Source: Pleomorphomonas sp. T1.2MG-36
GTDB taxonomy: Bacteria > Pseudomonadota > Alphaproteobacteria > Rhizobiales > Pleomorphomonadaceae
Direction: 5' to 3'
Assembly (NCBI RefSeq): GCF_950100655.1
Contig: NZ_CATNLY010000051.1
Coordinates: 62,001-126,000, forward strand
DNA: 64,000 nt
This document shows, piece by piece, positions 43,521-52,608 of the stretch (its first letter is position 1; each line of letters opens with the position of its first letter). Both the position numbers and the translations under genes were made by a program. The notes below the pieces were generated by a model, which worked only from the letters and a program-made list of their open reading frames with translations, had not been told where the DNA came from and made no database searches.

Positions 43521-44729
43521 ATGGCGACGGATGGTAAGAGCATGCGGGAGGAGATCCTTCGCGAGCTCACGGAGAACATCCTTCCTTTCTGGCAGAGCCG
43601 CATGCGCGACCCGAAGGGCGGCTTCTTCGGCGCCGCCGATTGCAACGGCGTCGTCGACAAGGAGGCGCCGCGCGCCGCCGTGGTTAATGCCCGCATCCTC
43701 TGGACCTTCGCCACGGCGACGCGCGTGCTCGGCGCGAACTATGGCGCCACCGCCGACTGGGCGTTCGACGATCTCCGCACCCGCTTCATGGACGGAGAGC
43801 ACGGCGGCCTCTACTGGCTGGTCGATGCCGAGGGGCGACCGCTGTCCGACCGTAAGCAGATCTATGCCCAGGCCTTCGCCATCTACGCCTTCTCCGAATA
43901 TGCCCGGGCCACCGGCAACCGCGAAGCCCTGGGGCTGGCGATCGATCTGTTCCGGCTGATCGAGAAGCACGCCGCCGACCGCGAGCGCGGCGGCTACATC
44001 GAGGCGCTGGATCGCGCCTGGGGGCCGCTGTCCGACATGCGCCTGTCGGAGAAGGACCTCAACAGCCCGAAGTCGATGAACACGCATCTCCACATCATGG
44101 AGGCCTACACCAACCTCCTGAGGATCTGGCGCGATCCGGCGCTGGTGGCGCGGCAGTCCGAGCTGATCGCCATCACGCTCGACCGCATCGTCGACAGCCG
44201 CACCGGGCACTTCAGGCTGTTCTTCGACATGGACTGGCGCTCGCTGAACGATCATGTTTCCTACGGCCACGACATCGAGGGCAGTTGGCTCCTCGTCGAG
44301 GCGGCCGAGGTGCTGGGCGACGAGGCGCTTCTCACCCGCGCCAGACAGGCCGCCGTGCTGATGGCAGAGCGAACGCTGGCCGAGGGGCGCGACCGCGACG
44401 GCAGCCTGCATTACGAGGCGCACGGCGACGGTCGACTGATCGACGGCGACAAGCACTGGTGGCCGCAGGCCGAGGCGCTGGTCGGTTTCCAGAACGCCTG
44501 GGAGATGACGGGCAACCTGGCCTTCCACGATGCGGTGCGCGACGTCTGGGCCTTCATCCGCGATCGCGTGGCCGATCGCACGCATGGCGAATGGCACGCC
44601 AAGCTGACGCCGGACGGACGGCCCTACACGGCGGCAGAGGACGCCGACGCCTGCCTCGCCGGTCCGTGGAAGTGCCCCTATCACAACGCCCGCGCCTGCT
44701 TCGAGATGCTGGCCCGGCTGAAGGGGTGA
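43521..44729 (+). CDS. Cellobiose 2-epimerase-like AGE-family enzyme
   Basis: A 402-residue (alpha/alpha)6-barrel protein of the N-acylglucosamine 2-epimerase superfamily. The motifs NTHLHIMEAYTNLLRIWRDP, HDIEGSWLLVEAAEVLGDE and CPYHNARACFEML match cellobiose 2-epimerase, which epimerises the reducing-end glucose of beta-linked disaccharides, and include the likely catalytic His residues. Start ATG 43521 has GGAGCTGAGCG upstream. No sugar transporter is adjacent. A monosaccharide isomerase role within the superfamily remains possible. Confidence 0.85.
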   Translation: MATDGKSMREEILRELTENILPFWQSRMRDPKGGFFGAADCNGVVDKEAPRAAVVNARILWTFATATRVLGANYGATADWAFDDLRTRFMDGEHGGLYWLVDAEGRPLSDRKQIYAQAFAIYAFSEYARATGNREALGLAIDLFRLIEKHAADRERGGYIEALDRAWGPLSDMRLSEKDLNSPKSMNTHLHIMEAYTNLLRIWRDPALVARQSELIAITLDRIVDSRTGHFRLFFDMDWRSLNDHVSYGHDIEGSWLLVEAAEVLGDEALLTRARQAAVLMAERTLAEGRDRDGSLHYEAHGDGRLIDGDKHWWPQAEALVGFQNAWEMTGNLAFHDAVRDVWAFIRDRVADRTHGEWHAKLTPDGRPYTAAEDADACLAGPWKCPYHNARACFEMLARLKG

Positions 44730-44770
44730 GCGCGTAGAGAGGCGTGGAAAGCTCGGAGGCTGGATGCTGC

Positions 44771-44798
44771 CCGAGGTCCTGCGCCTGCGCGCAGGATG
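44771..44798. repeat. Left arm of the palindromic repeat split by the IS630 element
   Basis: A 28-bp sequence containing TCCTGCGC and GCGCAGGA. It is the reverse complement of 45982-46009 with a single mismatch. Confidence 0.85.
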
Positions 44799-44815
44799 GC
44801 AGAATTATATAATTA

Positions 44816-45963
44816 TACCCGGCCTACATCAAAACCCGGAATTTTCTCGGATCGATGATATGGAAGTCATCGGATATAAAGTCTCTCAACTTGAGCCATT
44901 GGCTTGGTAAAGTTTTCCGGAAGAACACGTTCACCGCATCTACGAAATCGGCGAATCTTTCGTAGTACTTGTTGTGGGTGACCGATGTGTGCATGACGCG
45001 CCATAATCGCTCGATCGCGTTGAGATTGGGCGCGTAGGGTGGCAGGAATCTGAGATCAAGCCTTTGTCCGTGCTCGACCATCCATGCCTCAACCTCCTTG
45101 GCGTGGTGGTATTTGGCATTGTCGAGGAACACATGGATTTTCCCCGCCCCCGGATAGGCGGAGAGCAGGCGCGAAAACAGGCGAATGGTCGTCTCTGCGT
45201 TGACGGTTTCTCCTTCGACAATCTGGCAGAGGCCGCTTTCCAGATTGATGGCGCCATGCAGGTTCAGTCGCTGGCGACCGGCCGTCCGCAAGATGGCAAC
45301 CGGATCGCCTTTCTTGATCCAGCCATGAGCCGGACGACTCTGGTATTCCGGATGAACCGCATCAAGGAAAACCACCTGGTCATTGGCCCCCAATCGGCTG
45401 AGGAGGCGGGAATACTCGGCCACGAACGCTTGTTGCGCTTGCACTGTCGGCAAGCGTGGCAGCGCCTTCGGCTTCTTGTATTCGAACCCGAGACGAGCGA
45501 GCAGCTTGATCATCCCGGACCGGCTGTAGGCGATGGAAAACCGTTTCTCGACAAGGGCAATGATCTCGGACGTGCTGATGAACACGCGCGCCATCAGCGC
45601 TTTCACCAAGTCTATTTCCTGCGGCGCCGAAAGACGCGGCAGGCTGCCTTTCCAGCCGAAATCCGTCAGACGCCCAACACCGCCCGAAGTCCAGCGTTGA
45701 TGCCACTGGTAAACAGTGTCGTCGTCAACATAAAGCACCCGCGCCACCTCCGGCACGGCGAGCCCGTCATCCAAAAGAAGGATCGCATGCGCCCGCCGCG
45801 CTGGACCATGTTGGCCAGAGGGACGACGAACCAGCGATAGCAAATGCTGGCGTTCTGAAGCGGTCAGGAATTGGCCTCTGATCATCCCGCAATCAGAATC
45901 CATCGGAACCTATTCCGCAAGCCTTCCCAGCTATTTGCCGGGATTCTACGGAGTCGGGGTATA
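44816..45963. mobile_element. IS630-family insertion sequence (about 1.15 kb)
   Basis: One transposase gene bounded by related ends: TATACCCGGC with downstream AAAACCCGG on the left, and on the right the reverse complement of TATACCCCGA with GAATCCCGG. TATA is present at both edges, consistent with insertion at a TA dinucleotide and its duplication, as IS630/Tc1 elements do. The exact outer base cannot be fixed because of the TATA ambiguity. It is inserted inside a palindromic repeat. Confidence 0.85.
44824..45885 (-). CDS. IS630-family DDE transposase
   Basis: A 353-residue transposase. The N-terminal half has HTH segments (GLAVPEVARVLYVDDDTVYQWHQRW and SGMIKLLARLGFEYKKPK); the catalytic half has the DDE triad in VVFLDAVHPEYQ, HVFLDNAKYHHA and PYAPNLNAIERLWRVM. 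The frame is intact, so the element may still be active. The ATG at 45885 (MIRGQFL) is preferred; one at 45903 is also in frame. Codon use is less GC-rich than the neighbours, consistent with transfer. Confidence 0.92.
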   Translation of the reverse strand: MIRGQFLTASERQHLLSLVRRPSGQHGPARRAHAILLLDDGLAVPEVARVLYVDDDTVYQWHQRWTSGGVGRLTDFGWKGSLPRLSAPQEIDLVKALMARVFISTSEIIALVEKRFSIAYSRSGMIKLLARLGFEYKKPKALPRLPTVQAQQAFVAEYSRLLSRLGANDQVVFLDAVHPEYQSRPAHGWIKKGDPVAILRTAGRQRLNLHGAINLESGLCQIVEGETVNAETTIRLFSRLLSAYPGAGKIHVFLDNAKYHHAKEVEAWMVEHGQRLDLRFLPPYAPNLNAIERLWRVMHTSVTHNKYYERFADFVDAVNVFFRKTLPSQWLKLRDFISDDFHIIDPRKFRVLM

Positions 45964-45981
45964 AAACAAAAACATAGCCTT

Positions 45982-46009
45982 CATCCTGCGCGCAAGCGCA
46001 GGACCTCGG
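45982..46009. repeat. Right arm of the split palindromic repeat
   Basis: Reverse complement of 44771-44798 with one mismatch. Before the insertion the two arms would have formed a long hairpin with an AT-rich loop, behind prs. Confidence 0.85.
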
Positions 46010-46061
46010 GCCGGAAGAAGCGCAGGATGGATATCGGGCGCCCAAACCGGGAGCCCGCCAA

Positions 46062-46994
<933 letters not shown>

Positions 46995-47157
46995 GAACGT
47001 CGACCTCGCGAAAAGACCACGCCGCCCTTCACGAGGACGGCGACCGGCTGGCTGGCTCAGATTTGCGCGCCTTTTAGCAGTGCGGCGGGGACGCGTAAAC
47101 ACGCGATCTCGCAAATGCTGCCATGCTCCCGGTGTTTTGCGCCGACTTACGAACGAG

Positions 47158-47787
47158 TCAGAGCGTGCCGGCCAGCGGGATGGTCTCGGTGGCGCTTGCC
47201 TTGGCGGTCGGAGCGCCGGCAGTCGCCGGGCGCGGCAGACGGTTGATCCAGGCGTAGACGTCCTCGACGGTGCGGGCGGCCACGGTGTCGAGCGCCGTTC
47301 CGTCGACGCTGTTCCACGGGTCGTTACCGGCTGCGCCGGCAATCTCGATGCCGGAGAAACGCAGCACGCGATTGCCGCTCTGGTCGATGATGTCCCAGAC
47401 GTAGGTGACGTTGGTGCCGACGTCGCCGCCGACGGCCGACAGATAGCCCCAGACGTGATAGGTGGCCGAGGGGTCGGTGCGGCGGACGAGGCGCAGGTTG
47501 CGCGCCTGGGCGTGCTTGGCGATCGCCCTGGCCAGCTCATCCTGCTTGTTGGTCGGAACGCCCTTGATCTGGTCGAAGGAGAAGGTCGCCATATCGGCCG
47601 AAACGGCGGGCACGGCCGGCTGCGTCGCCTCGGGCGGCGCAGGCACCGTCGGACCGGCGACGGCCGCCTTCGGCCGGGCGGGAGCGGTCGACTGGCAGGC
47701 GGCGAGCACGGAGGCGAGGGCGATTGCCAGGACAGCGCCCGGCAGCCGGAGCGTTCCGGTACGCTTCGTTCCGCTCAAAAAACCCAT
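47158..47787 (-). CDS. Lipoprotein upstream of prs
   Basis: A 209-residue probable lipoprotein: signal [19 protein letters not shown] with a LAAC lipobox, then a Pro/Ala linker and a globular domain with [40 protein letters not shown]. This arrangement (pgeF-lipoprotein-prs) recurs in Rhizobiales, but the function is unknown. Anchoring would be in the inner or outer membrane after processing by Lgt, whose gene is 3 kb upstream in the same run. Confidence 0.82.
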   Translation of the reverse strand: MGFLSGTKRTGTLRLPGAVLAIALASVLAACQSTAPARPKAAVAGPTVPAPPEATQPAVPAVSADMATFSFDQIKGVPTNKQDELARAIAKHAQARNLRLVRRTDPSATYHVWGYLSAVGGDVGTNVTYVWDIIDQSGNRVLRFSGIEIAGAAGNDPWNSVDGTALDTVAARTVEDVYAWINRLPRPATAGAPTAKASATETIPLAGTL

Positions 47788-47822
47788 CCATCAGCCTCCC
47801 GGCAAATCACAGCCGTGTGCCG

Positions 47823-47861
47823 TTAGAGCATTTTTCGGCTCGTCTGGAAACCGTTTTTGCG
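47823..47861. repeat. Decayed copy of the dispersed repeat
   Basis: TTAGAGCATTTTTCGG followed by GGAAACCGTTTTTGCG resembles the reverse-oriented repeat at 1785 with several changes. Confidence 0.4.
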
Positions 47862-47893
47862 TTGTCTATCCCTTGGTTGGAAGCCACGGGACG

Positions 47894-48664
47894 TCACGGC
47901 CCCTCGAGCGCGATGGCGGCGAGGTGGCGGCCGTAGTCGGCCTCGCCGTTCAGCGTCATGCGGCGATAGGAAAAGAAGCGCGCCTCGTCGCCATAGGTGC
48001 AAAGGGCGAGGTTGGTGGCGCGGATGCCGGCCCGTTCCAGGCGGAAGATGATGTAGCCGGGCAGGTCGAACATGGCGTGTTCCGTCCGCTTCGACGGGGC
48101 GAACCAGCGGTCGATCTCCTCGCCGGCCTCGCGGAAGCGGGCGACGAACTCCGGCCCGACCTCGTAGGCGGCGGCGGAGATGGTCGGCCCGAGGCTGGCC
48201 ATGATGTCGCCGCGCCGGCTGCCGAGCCCGACCATGGCGTCGATGGTCGCTTCGAGAACGCCGGTGAAGGCGCCCTTCCAGCCGGCATGGGCGGCGCCGA
48301 CGACACGCGCCTCGGCATCGGCGAACAGCACCGGTCCGCAGTCGGCATGGCTGGTGCCGAGCGCGATGCCCGGCACGCGGGTGACGAGGGCGTCGGCTTC
48401 CGGATTGTCCTCGACGGCCCAGGGGTCGGTCACCACCACGACGTCGGGCGAATGCACCTGATAGAGCGTGACCAGCTTGTGGCGCGGCACGCCGATGGCG
48501 TCGGCGATGCGGCCGCGGTTCTCGGTGACGTTGGCGCGGGTGTCCTTCGAGCCATAACCGGTGTTGAGGCTGGCGTAGGGCCCGCCCGACACGCCGCCCT
48601 CGCGGGTGAACCAGCCATGGCGGATGCCGGGAAGGGCCGAAAGGACGGGCGAGCGGACGATCAT
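47894..48664 (-). CDS. pgeF: Peptidoglycan editing factor PgeF (laccase-domain protein)
   Basis: A 256-residue Cu/Zn-binding protein formerly called polyphenol oxidase; E. coli YfiH/PgeF removes L-Ser wrongly incorporated in peptidoglycan precursors. The metal/catalytic residues are visible: His in LYQVHSPDV, Cys and His in TSHADCGPVLF, and His in GAAHAGWKGAF. Length is normal. It is part of the conserved lgt-midA-pgeF-lipoprotein-prs group, interrupted here by a nucleotidyltransferase gene. Confidence 0.93.
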   Translation of the reverse strand: MIVRSPVLSALPGIRHGWFTREGGVSGGPYASLNTGYGSKDTRANVTENRGRIADAIGVPRHKLVTLYQVHSPDVVVVTDPWAVEDNPEADALVTRVPGIALGTSHADCGPVLFADAEARVVGAAHAGWKGAFTGVLEATIDAMVGLGSRRGDIMASLGPTISAAAYEVGPEFVARFREAGEEIDRWFAPSKRTEHAMFDLPGYIIFRLERAGIRATNLALCTYGDEARFFSYRRMTLNGEADYGRHLAAIALEGP

Positions 48665-48768
48665 CTGGGTAATCCGGAGGAGGGCGTTTGGTGCGGCTTA
48701 TCTTCCTCAAATGGCGATGCAATCGCGACCATTTTCGGGCGGGGTTTGGGAAAGAGAGTGAAGTTTGG

Positions 48769-49611
48769 TTAACCTCGCCCGATCCAGGCGTCGGCCAACC
48801 TTTGGACGTCCAGGGCTATGCCGGCCAGCAGGTCGAGCGCCGCCCGGTCGTCATGCGCGGCGAAGCGCTCCCATATGGCGTCGACCCGCGCCGGCAGATC
48901 GGCCGGCGTGACGGGCAAGGTGCCGGCCAGCCGCAGGGCTCCCTTCTCGTTCATCACGTAGACGCCGTTGATGGCGGCGATCACCTGTGCCGCGCAGGCG
49001 AGCGCCCGGAAGATCGAGCCGGCGATGTAGCTCCTGTCGTTGCGCGGAACGGCCTTGGCCGCGTTGCCGGCGGCAAAGCCGATCTCCCAGGAGAACCGCT
49101 CGATCAGCGCCCGTCCGAGTGCCGGCGGGTAGGGCCCGAGGCTTTGCTTCATGCGATCCACGGTGGCGTTGCGGTCGGCGAGCGGCAGGCAATGGTGAAC
49201 CTCGGCCAGCCAGATCGAGGAGGCGAAGCAGTGGGGATGGCCCGGCTGGTAGTCGACGGAGATGATGCCGCGCTTGGCGTCATCGATGACGGCGGCAACG
49301 CCGTCGGCATCGCGGAACAGGAGGTCCACCGCCTGTCCGCCGATCTTCAGCCAGCCGCCGCCGACGATCCATCGTCCCCATTCGCCGATTTCGGTGATGG
49401 TGGCTTCCTCGGGAGCATCGAGGAAGGGGGCGACGGCGGCGCGCAGGTCGCGCACGTCGAGCGGCGCATCGGCGCGGAAATAGAGGCCGAAGTCGTAGTC
49501 CGACTCGGGCGTCGCATCGCCACGGGCGCGCGAGCCGCCCAGCACCACGGCGTCGACGCCGGGCACCGCGGACAGCGCCGGCACGAGAAGGTCGATCAAG
49601 GGGTCGGTCAT
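48769..49611 (-). CDS. Nucleotidyltransferase-fold protein inserted in the lgt-prs cluster
   Basis: A 280-residue protein with an N-terminal pol-beta-type nucleotidyltransferase core: GGSRARGDATPESDYDFGLYF supplies the GS helix and the Asp-x-Asp metal ligands. The C-terminal half is helical (about 150 residues), as in aminoglycoside nucleotidyltransferases and DUF4037 proteins. It could modify a small molecule or a protein; no HEPN partner is adjacent. It sits between pgeF and midA, which are usually neighbours, so it looks like an accessory insertion. Confidence 0.75.
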   Translation of the reverse strand: MTDPLIDLLVPALSAVPGVDAVVLGGSRARGDATPESDYDFGLYFRADAPLDVRDLRAAVAPFLDAPEEATITEIGEWGRWIVGGGWLKIGGQAVDLLFRDADGVAAVIDDAKRGIISVDYQPGHPHCFASSIWLAEVHHCLPLADRNATVDRMKQSLGPYPPALGRALIERFSWEIGFAAGNAAKAVPRNDRSYIAGSIFRALACAAQVIAAINGVYVMNEKGALRLAGTLPVTPADLPARVDAIWERFAAHDDRAALDLLAGIALDVQRLADAWIGRG

Positions 49612-49656
49612 CGGGCGGCTCCCTGGGTATGAGGTGATGTTCGGCCGGGGTTTCGG

Positions 49657-50730
49657 TCAGAAGCCCGGCAGGGCCAGTGGCGGGTGCGTCACGGCCATCG
49701 CCTTGAACAGCGTGCCCATGTCGTCCGGGCCGGCCAGTCGTTCCACGGCGGCGACGATGTTGGCCTGATCCTCGGCGCTGCGGCCGGCGCCGAGGGCGCC
49801 CGCCCGTTCGGCGAGGCCCATGGCGAGAAGGAAGTCGCCCTGCGTCACCGGTCCGAGCACGGTGGCGCCCTCGGCGGCGGCCGCACCGGCGAGGCGGTCG
49901 AAATCGACGTGGGCGGTGAGGTCGCATTCGCCCGGTTCGCGCAATGGGGCGGCGTAGTGGTGGGCGCGCACCGCTTGCAGCGTTTCGCCGAAGCCGCTCT
50001 TCACGTGGCCATAGTCGAAGATCAGCGCCGCGCCGCCGTGCTCGACGAGGCGGTGGGCGAGCGTGCCGACGATCGCCTCGGCCGGGCGGTTGATCTCGGC
50101 CACCGCGCCAAGCGGCGTCTCGGCGGCGCCGTCCGGCAGCAGCGCCGGATCCGGGGCGGCGGCGCCGATGCCGAAGGCGAGGTTGCCGTCGTCGTCGAGG
50201 CCGACGACGCGCTCGCGCCAGCCGCGTTCGCTCTGGACGAACTGGCGGATCGGCAGGGCGTCGAAGAACTCGTTGGCGACGACGAGGAGCGGCCCGTCCG
50301 GCAGGTCGTCGACGCGGTCGTGCCAGATGGGGCTGGCAAGGCCCGTGAGGCCGGCGGCCTGCCGTCGGCGCAGCTCGGGGCTGATCTCGACGAGGTGAAC
50401 CTCGGCGGCGCGGATGAAGCCGGGGTCGACGCGGCCGGCTCGCAGCAGGTCGGCCATCAGCGTGCCGCGTCCGGGGCCGAGCTCGACCAGCGACAGGCGC
50501 GGCGGGCGGCCGAGCGCCTCGTAGGCGGAGACGCACCAGATGCCGATCAGTTCGCCGAACATCTGGCTGATTTCCGGCGCGGTGATGAAGTCGCCCTCGA
50601 GGCCGATGGCAGTGCGCGTGGTGTAGTAGCCGTGGTCCGGATCGGACAGGACGAGGCTCATGTAGTCGGCGACGGAGATCGGGCCGACGGCGCCGATCAG
50701 CCGGATGATCTTGTCTTCGAGCGCCGTCAT
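49657..50730 (-). CDS. MidA/NDUFAF7-family SAM-dependent methyltransferase
   Basis: A 357-residue DUF185 protein, the bacterial relative of NDUFAF7, which dimethylates an arginine of complex I subunit NDUFS2. It has PISVADYMSLVLSDPDHGYY, DFITAPEISQMFGELIGIW, the SAM motif LVELGPGRGTLMADLL and VVANEFFDALPIRQFV. The start at 50730 overlaps the lgt stop by four bases (ATGA). A role in complex I maturation is inferred from homology. Confidence 0.93.
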   Translation of the reverse strand: MTALEDKIIRLIGAVGPISVADYMSLVLSDPDHGYYTTRTAIGLEGDFITAPEISQMFGELIGIWCVSAYEALGRPPRLSLVELGPGRGTLMADLLRAGRVDPGFIRAAEVHLVEISPELRRRQAAGLTGLASPIWHDRVDDLPDGPLLVVANEFFDALPIRQFVQSERGWRERVVGLDDDGNLAFGIGAAAPDPALLPDGAAETPLGAVAEINRPAEAIVGTLAHRLVEHGGAALIFDYGHVKSGFGETLQAVRAHHYAAPLREPGECDLTAHVDFDRLAGAAAAEGATVLGPVTQGDFLLAMGLAERAGALGAGRSAEDQANIVAAVERLAGPDDMGTLFKAMAVTHPPLALPGF

Positions 50731-51566
50731 GACGATGGCTCCGGCCGCCGGGTCCGGCCGCCGAGCGCCAGGGCGATCAGCGTGATGGCGGCGATGGCGG
50801 TGACGATCGACAGGACCATGCCCATGGTCAGGAAGTTGCCGAAGAGGAAGCCGACCTGCGGGTCGGGTTCGCGCACCGTCTCGACCAGCGTGCGGGCGGC
50901 GGCGTAGATCAGGCCGAAGATGCCGACGGTGAGGCCCGGCTTCCTGAGGATGCCGGCCTTCCAGATGAGGGGCGTCAGCACGGCGAAGATCAGGAGGCCT
51001 TCGAGACCGGCTTCGTAGAGCTGGCTCGGGTGGCGCGGCATGCCGTCGGAGTTGGGGAAGATGAAGGCCCAGGGCACGTCGGTGACGCGGCCGTAGAGTT
51101 CGCCGTTGACGAAGTTGGCGAGGCGGCCGAGGAACAGGCCGACCGGCACGGCGGCGGCCGTGAGGTCGAACACCGTCAGGACGTTGAGGCCGCGCCGACG
51201 GGCGAACAGATACTGGGCGATGGCGGTGCCGATGAAGCCGCCATGCACCGACATGCCGCCGTGCCAGATTTGCAGGATCTCCCAGGGATTCTCGCGATAG
51301 GCCTCGAAATTGTAGAACAGGATGTAGCCGATGCGGCCGCCCAGCACGACGCCGAGCGTCATCCAGACCAGGAGATCGTCGATGTCGGTGGCCTTCGGCC
51401 GCTTCAGGCCGTCCCAGAGCCGCTCCTTGTCGACCATGCGGATGATGTACCACCAGCCAAAGATCAGCCCGATGACATAGGCGAGCCCGTACCAGCGAAT
51501 GGAGATCGGCCCGAACTCCAGAAGAACGGGGCTGATCGGCGGGAAGGGCAGGGCGAAAAGCGGCAT
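50727..51566 (-). CDS. lgt: Prolipoprotein diacylglyceryl transferase
   Basis: A 279-residue inner-membrane enzyme that adds a diacylglyceryl group to the lipobox Cys of prolipoproteins. About seven helices are seen; key motifs include the active-site HGGMSVHGGF (His), GGRIGYILFYN and GRLANFVNGELYGRVTD (Arg, Asn, Glu). It starts the lgt-midA-(NTase)-pgeF-lipoprotein-prs minus-strand run; upstream, the TetR/Cfr-like pair separates it from ubiK. Confidence 0.96.
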   Translation of the reverse strand: MPLFALPFPPISPVLLEFGPISIRWYGLAYVIGLIFGWWYIIRMVDKERLWDGLKRPKATDIDDLLVWMTLGVVLGGRIGYILFYNFEAYRENPWEILQIWHGGMSVHGGFIGTAIAQYLFARRRGLNVLTVFDLTAAAVPVGLFLGRLANFVNGELYGRVTDVPWAFIFPNSDGMPRHPSQLYEAGLEGLLIFAVLTPLIWKAGILRKPGLTVGIFGLIYAAARTLVETVREPDPQVGFLFGNFLTMGMVLSIVTAIAAITLIALALGGRTRRPEPSS

Positions 51567-51778
51567 CGTGGTCCTTCTGTCGACTGTCGGCGCGGAACCC
51601 CCGAGGGTGGTATTTCCCGCGAGCGAGGATTGATGGGCGTTTCCGGCCTCGTCAAGCTTATTCGCGTTGCGGTCGAATCTCTGACGGCCAGCCCGCGCGT
51701 TCGAACCCCGAGCGAACGCGCGGGCTCCGCTTCCTAGAGGTTGGACGATTGTGGTCTTGTTTGGGCTTCGGAGGGCGG

Positions 51779-51801
51779 TTTATAACCGACGCAGTGGTTA
51801 T
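51779..51801. promoter_or_regulatory. TetR operator A (upstream of tetR)
   Basis: TTTATAACCG-N6-TGGTTAT. The core ATAACCG-ACG-N3-GGTTAT matches operator B at 52493-52524. It ends 58 bases before the tetR start. Confidence 0.75.
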
Positions 51802-51859
51802 CGACCTTCGGACATGCGGCGTGAGCGGCAGATATCCCACGCCATGACAGGACACGGGG

Positions 51860-52432
51860 ATGCCTCGGCCAAAACTTCACTCGGACGTGGAAATCCTCCA
51901 GAAGGCGAAGGTCGTTCTGCTGCGCGAGGGGCCGGTCGACTTCACCCTGTCCGACGTCGCCAAGGCCGTCGGCATGTCGCGGGCGGCGCTGATCCAGAGG
52001 TTCCAGGACAAGGCGACCATCCATCGCCGGATCATGGAGGAGATGACCGAGGAGGTGAGGGCGTTCTTTGCCGCCTCGCATGCCGAAAGGGACCTCCAGT
52101 CGCTTTGGACATTCCTGAAGGACATGATCGAGGGCATGGACGCGGAGGTCGGCAGCGAAGCCTACCTGCTGCTGTTCTGGGGCGACATCATCGATCCCCA
52201 CCTGCGCGCGCTTGCCCTTGAACGCAACGAGCTGGTTCGCGAGGCCATCGAGCAGCGGTTGCCGCTTCGGCCGCACGATCCCAAGCGCACGTCGGGCTTG
52301 ATCCAGTCAACCTTGCAGGGGGCCTACATGCGCTGGATGGTGAGCCGAGAGGGAGTCCTCTCGGCCTTCATGCGCGATGAGGTCCGCGACCTCCTGGCCG
52401 TCCTCTATCCCGACGAACTCTTCCAGCCGTAG
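51860..52432 (+). CDS. TetR-family repressor of the Cfr/RlmN-like gene
   Basis: A 190-residue TetR protein: HTH in FTLSDVAKAVGMSRAALIQRFQDKATIHRRI, then a helical ligand-binding domain (SLWTFLKDMIEGMDAEVGSEAYLLLFW). The same palindromic operator core occurs before this gene and before the downstream methyltransferase, so it probably represses both. It lies between lgt and ubiK, which are commonly adjacent in Hyphomicrobiales. The inducing ligand is unknown. Confidence 0.88.
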   Translation: MPRPKLHSDVEILQKAKVVLLREGPVDFTLSDVAKAVGMSRAALIQRFQDKATIHRRIMEEMTEEVRAFFAASHAERDLQSLWTFLKDMIEGMDAEVGSEAYLLLFWGDIIDPHLRALALERNELVREAIEQRLPLRPHDPKRTSGLIQSTLQGAYMRWMVSREGVLSAFMRDEVRDLLAVLYPDELFQP

Positions 52433-52492
52433 CGGTCCGCTTCGTTCGCGGCCGTCCGGCCATCCCGCGATTTCGCGTTCCCGGTTCCCGTC

Positions 52493-52524
52493 TTGTATAT
52501 AACCGACGTGACGGTTATATACAA
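52493..52524. promoter_or_regulatory. TetR operator B (upstream of the Cfr/RlmN-like gene)
   Basis: Perfect 13-bp arms TTGTATATAACCG and CGGTTATATACAA around a 6-bp spacer. It overlaps TATATAA-rich promoter-like DNA and is followed by an 84-base leader with GGCCC/GGGCC pairing before the start codon. Confidence 0.85.
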
Positions 52525-52608
52525 GTCCCGGCGTATCGGTGGGTCGTGGGCATGGCCCGGACGGGCCAGGCATCGGCGCCGCAACGGGCAGCCCGAAAGG
52601 AGGGTGGA

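Noticed and set aside
46035-46057. prs terminator formed by CGGGC/GCCCG
   Set aside because: Only five base pairs, long loop and no T-run.
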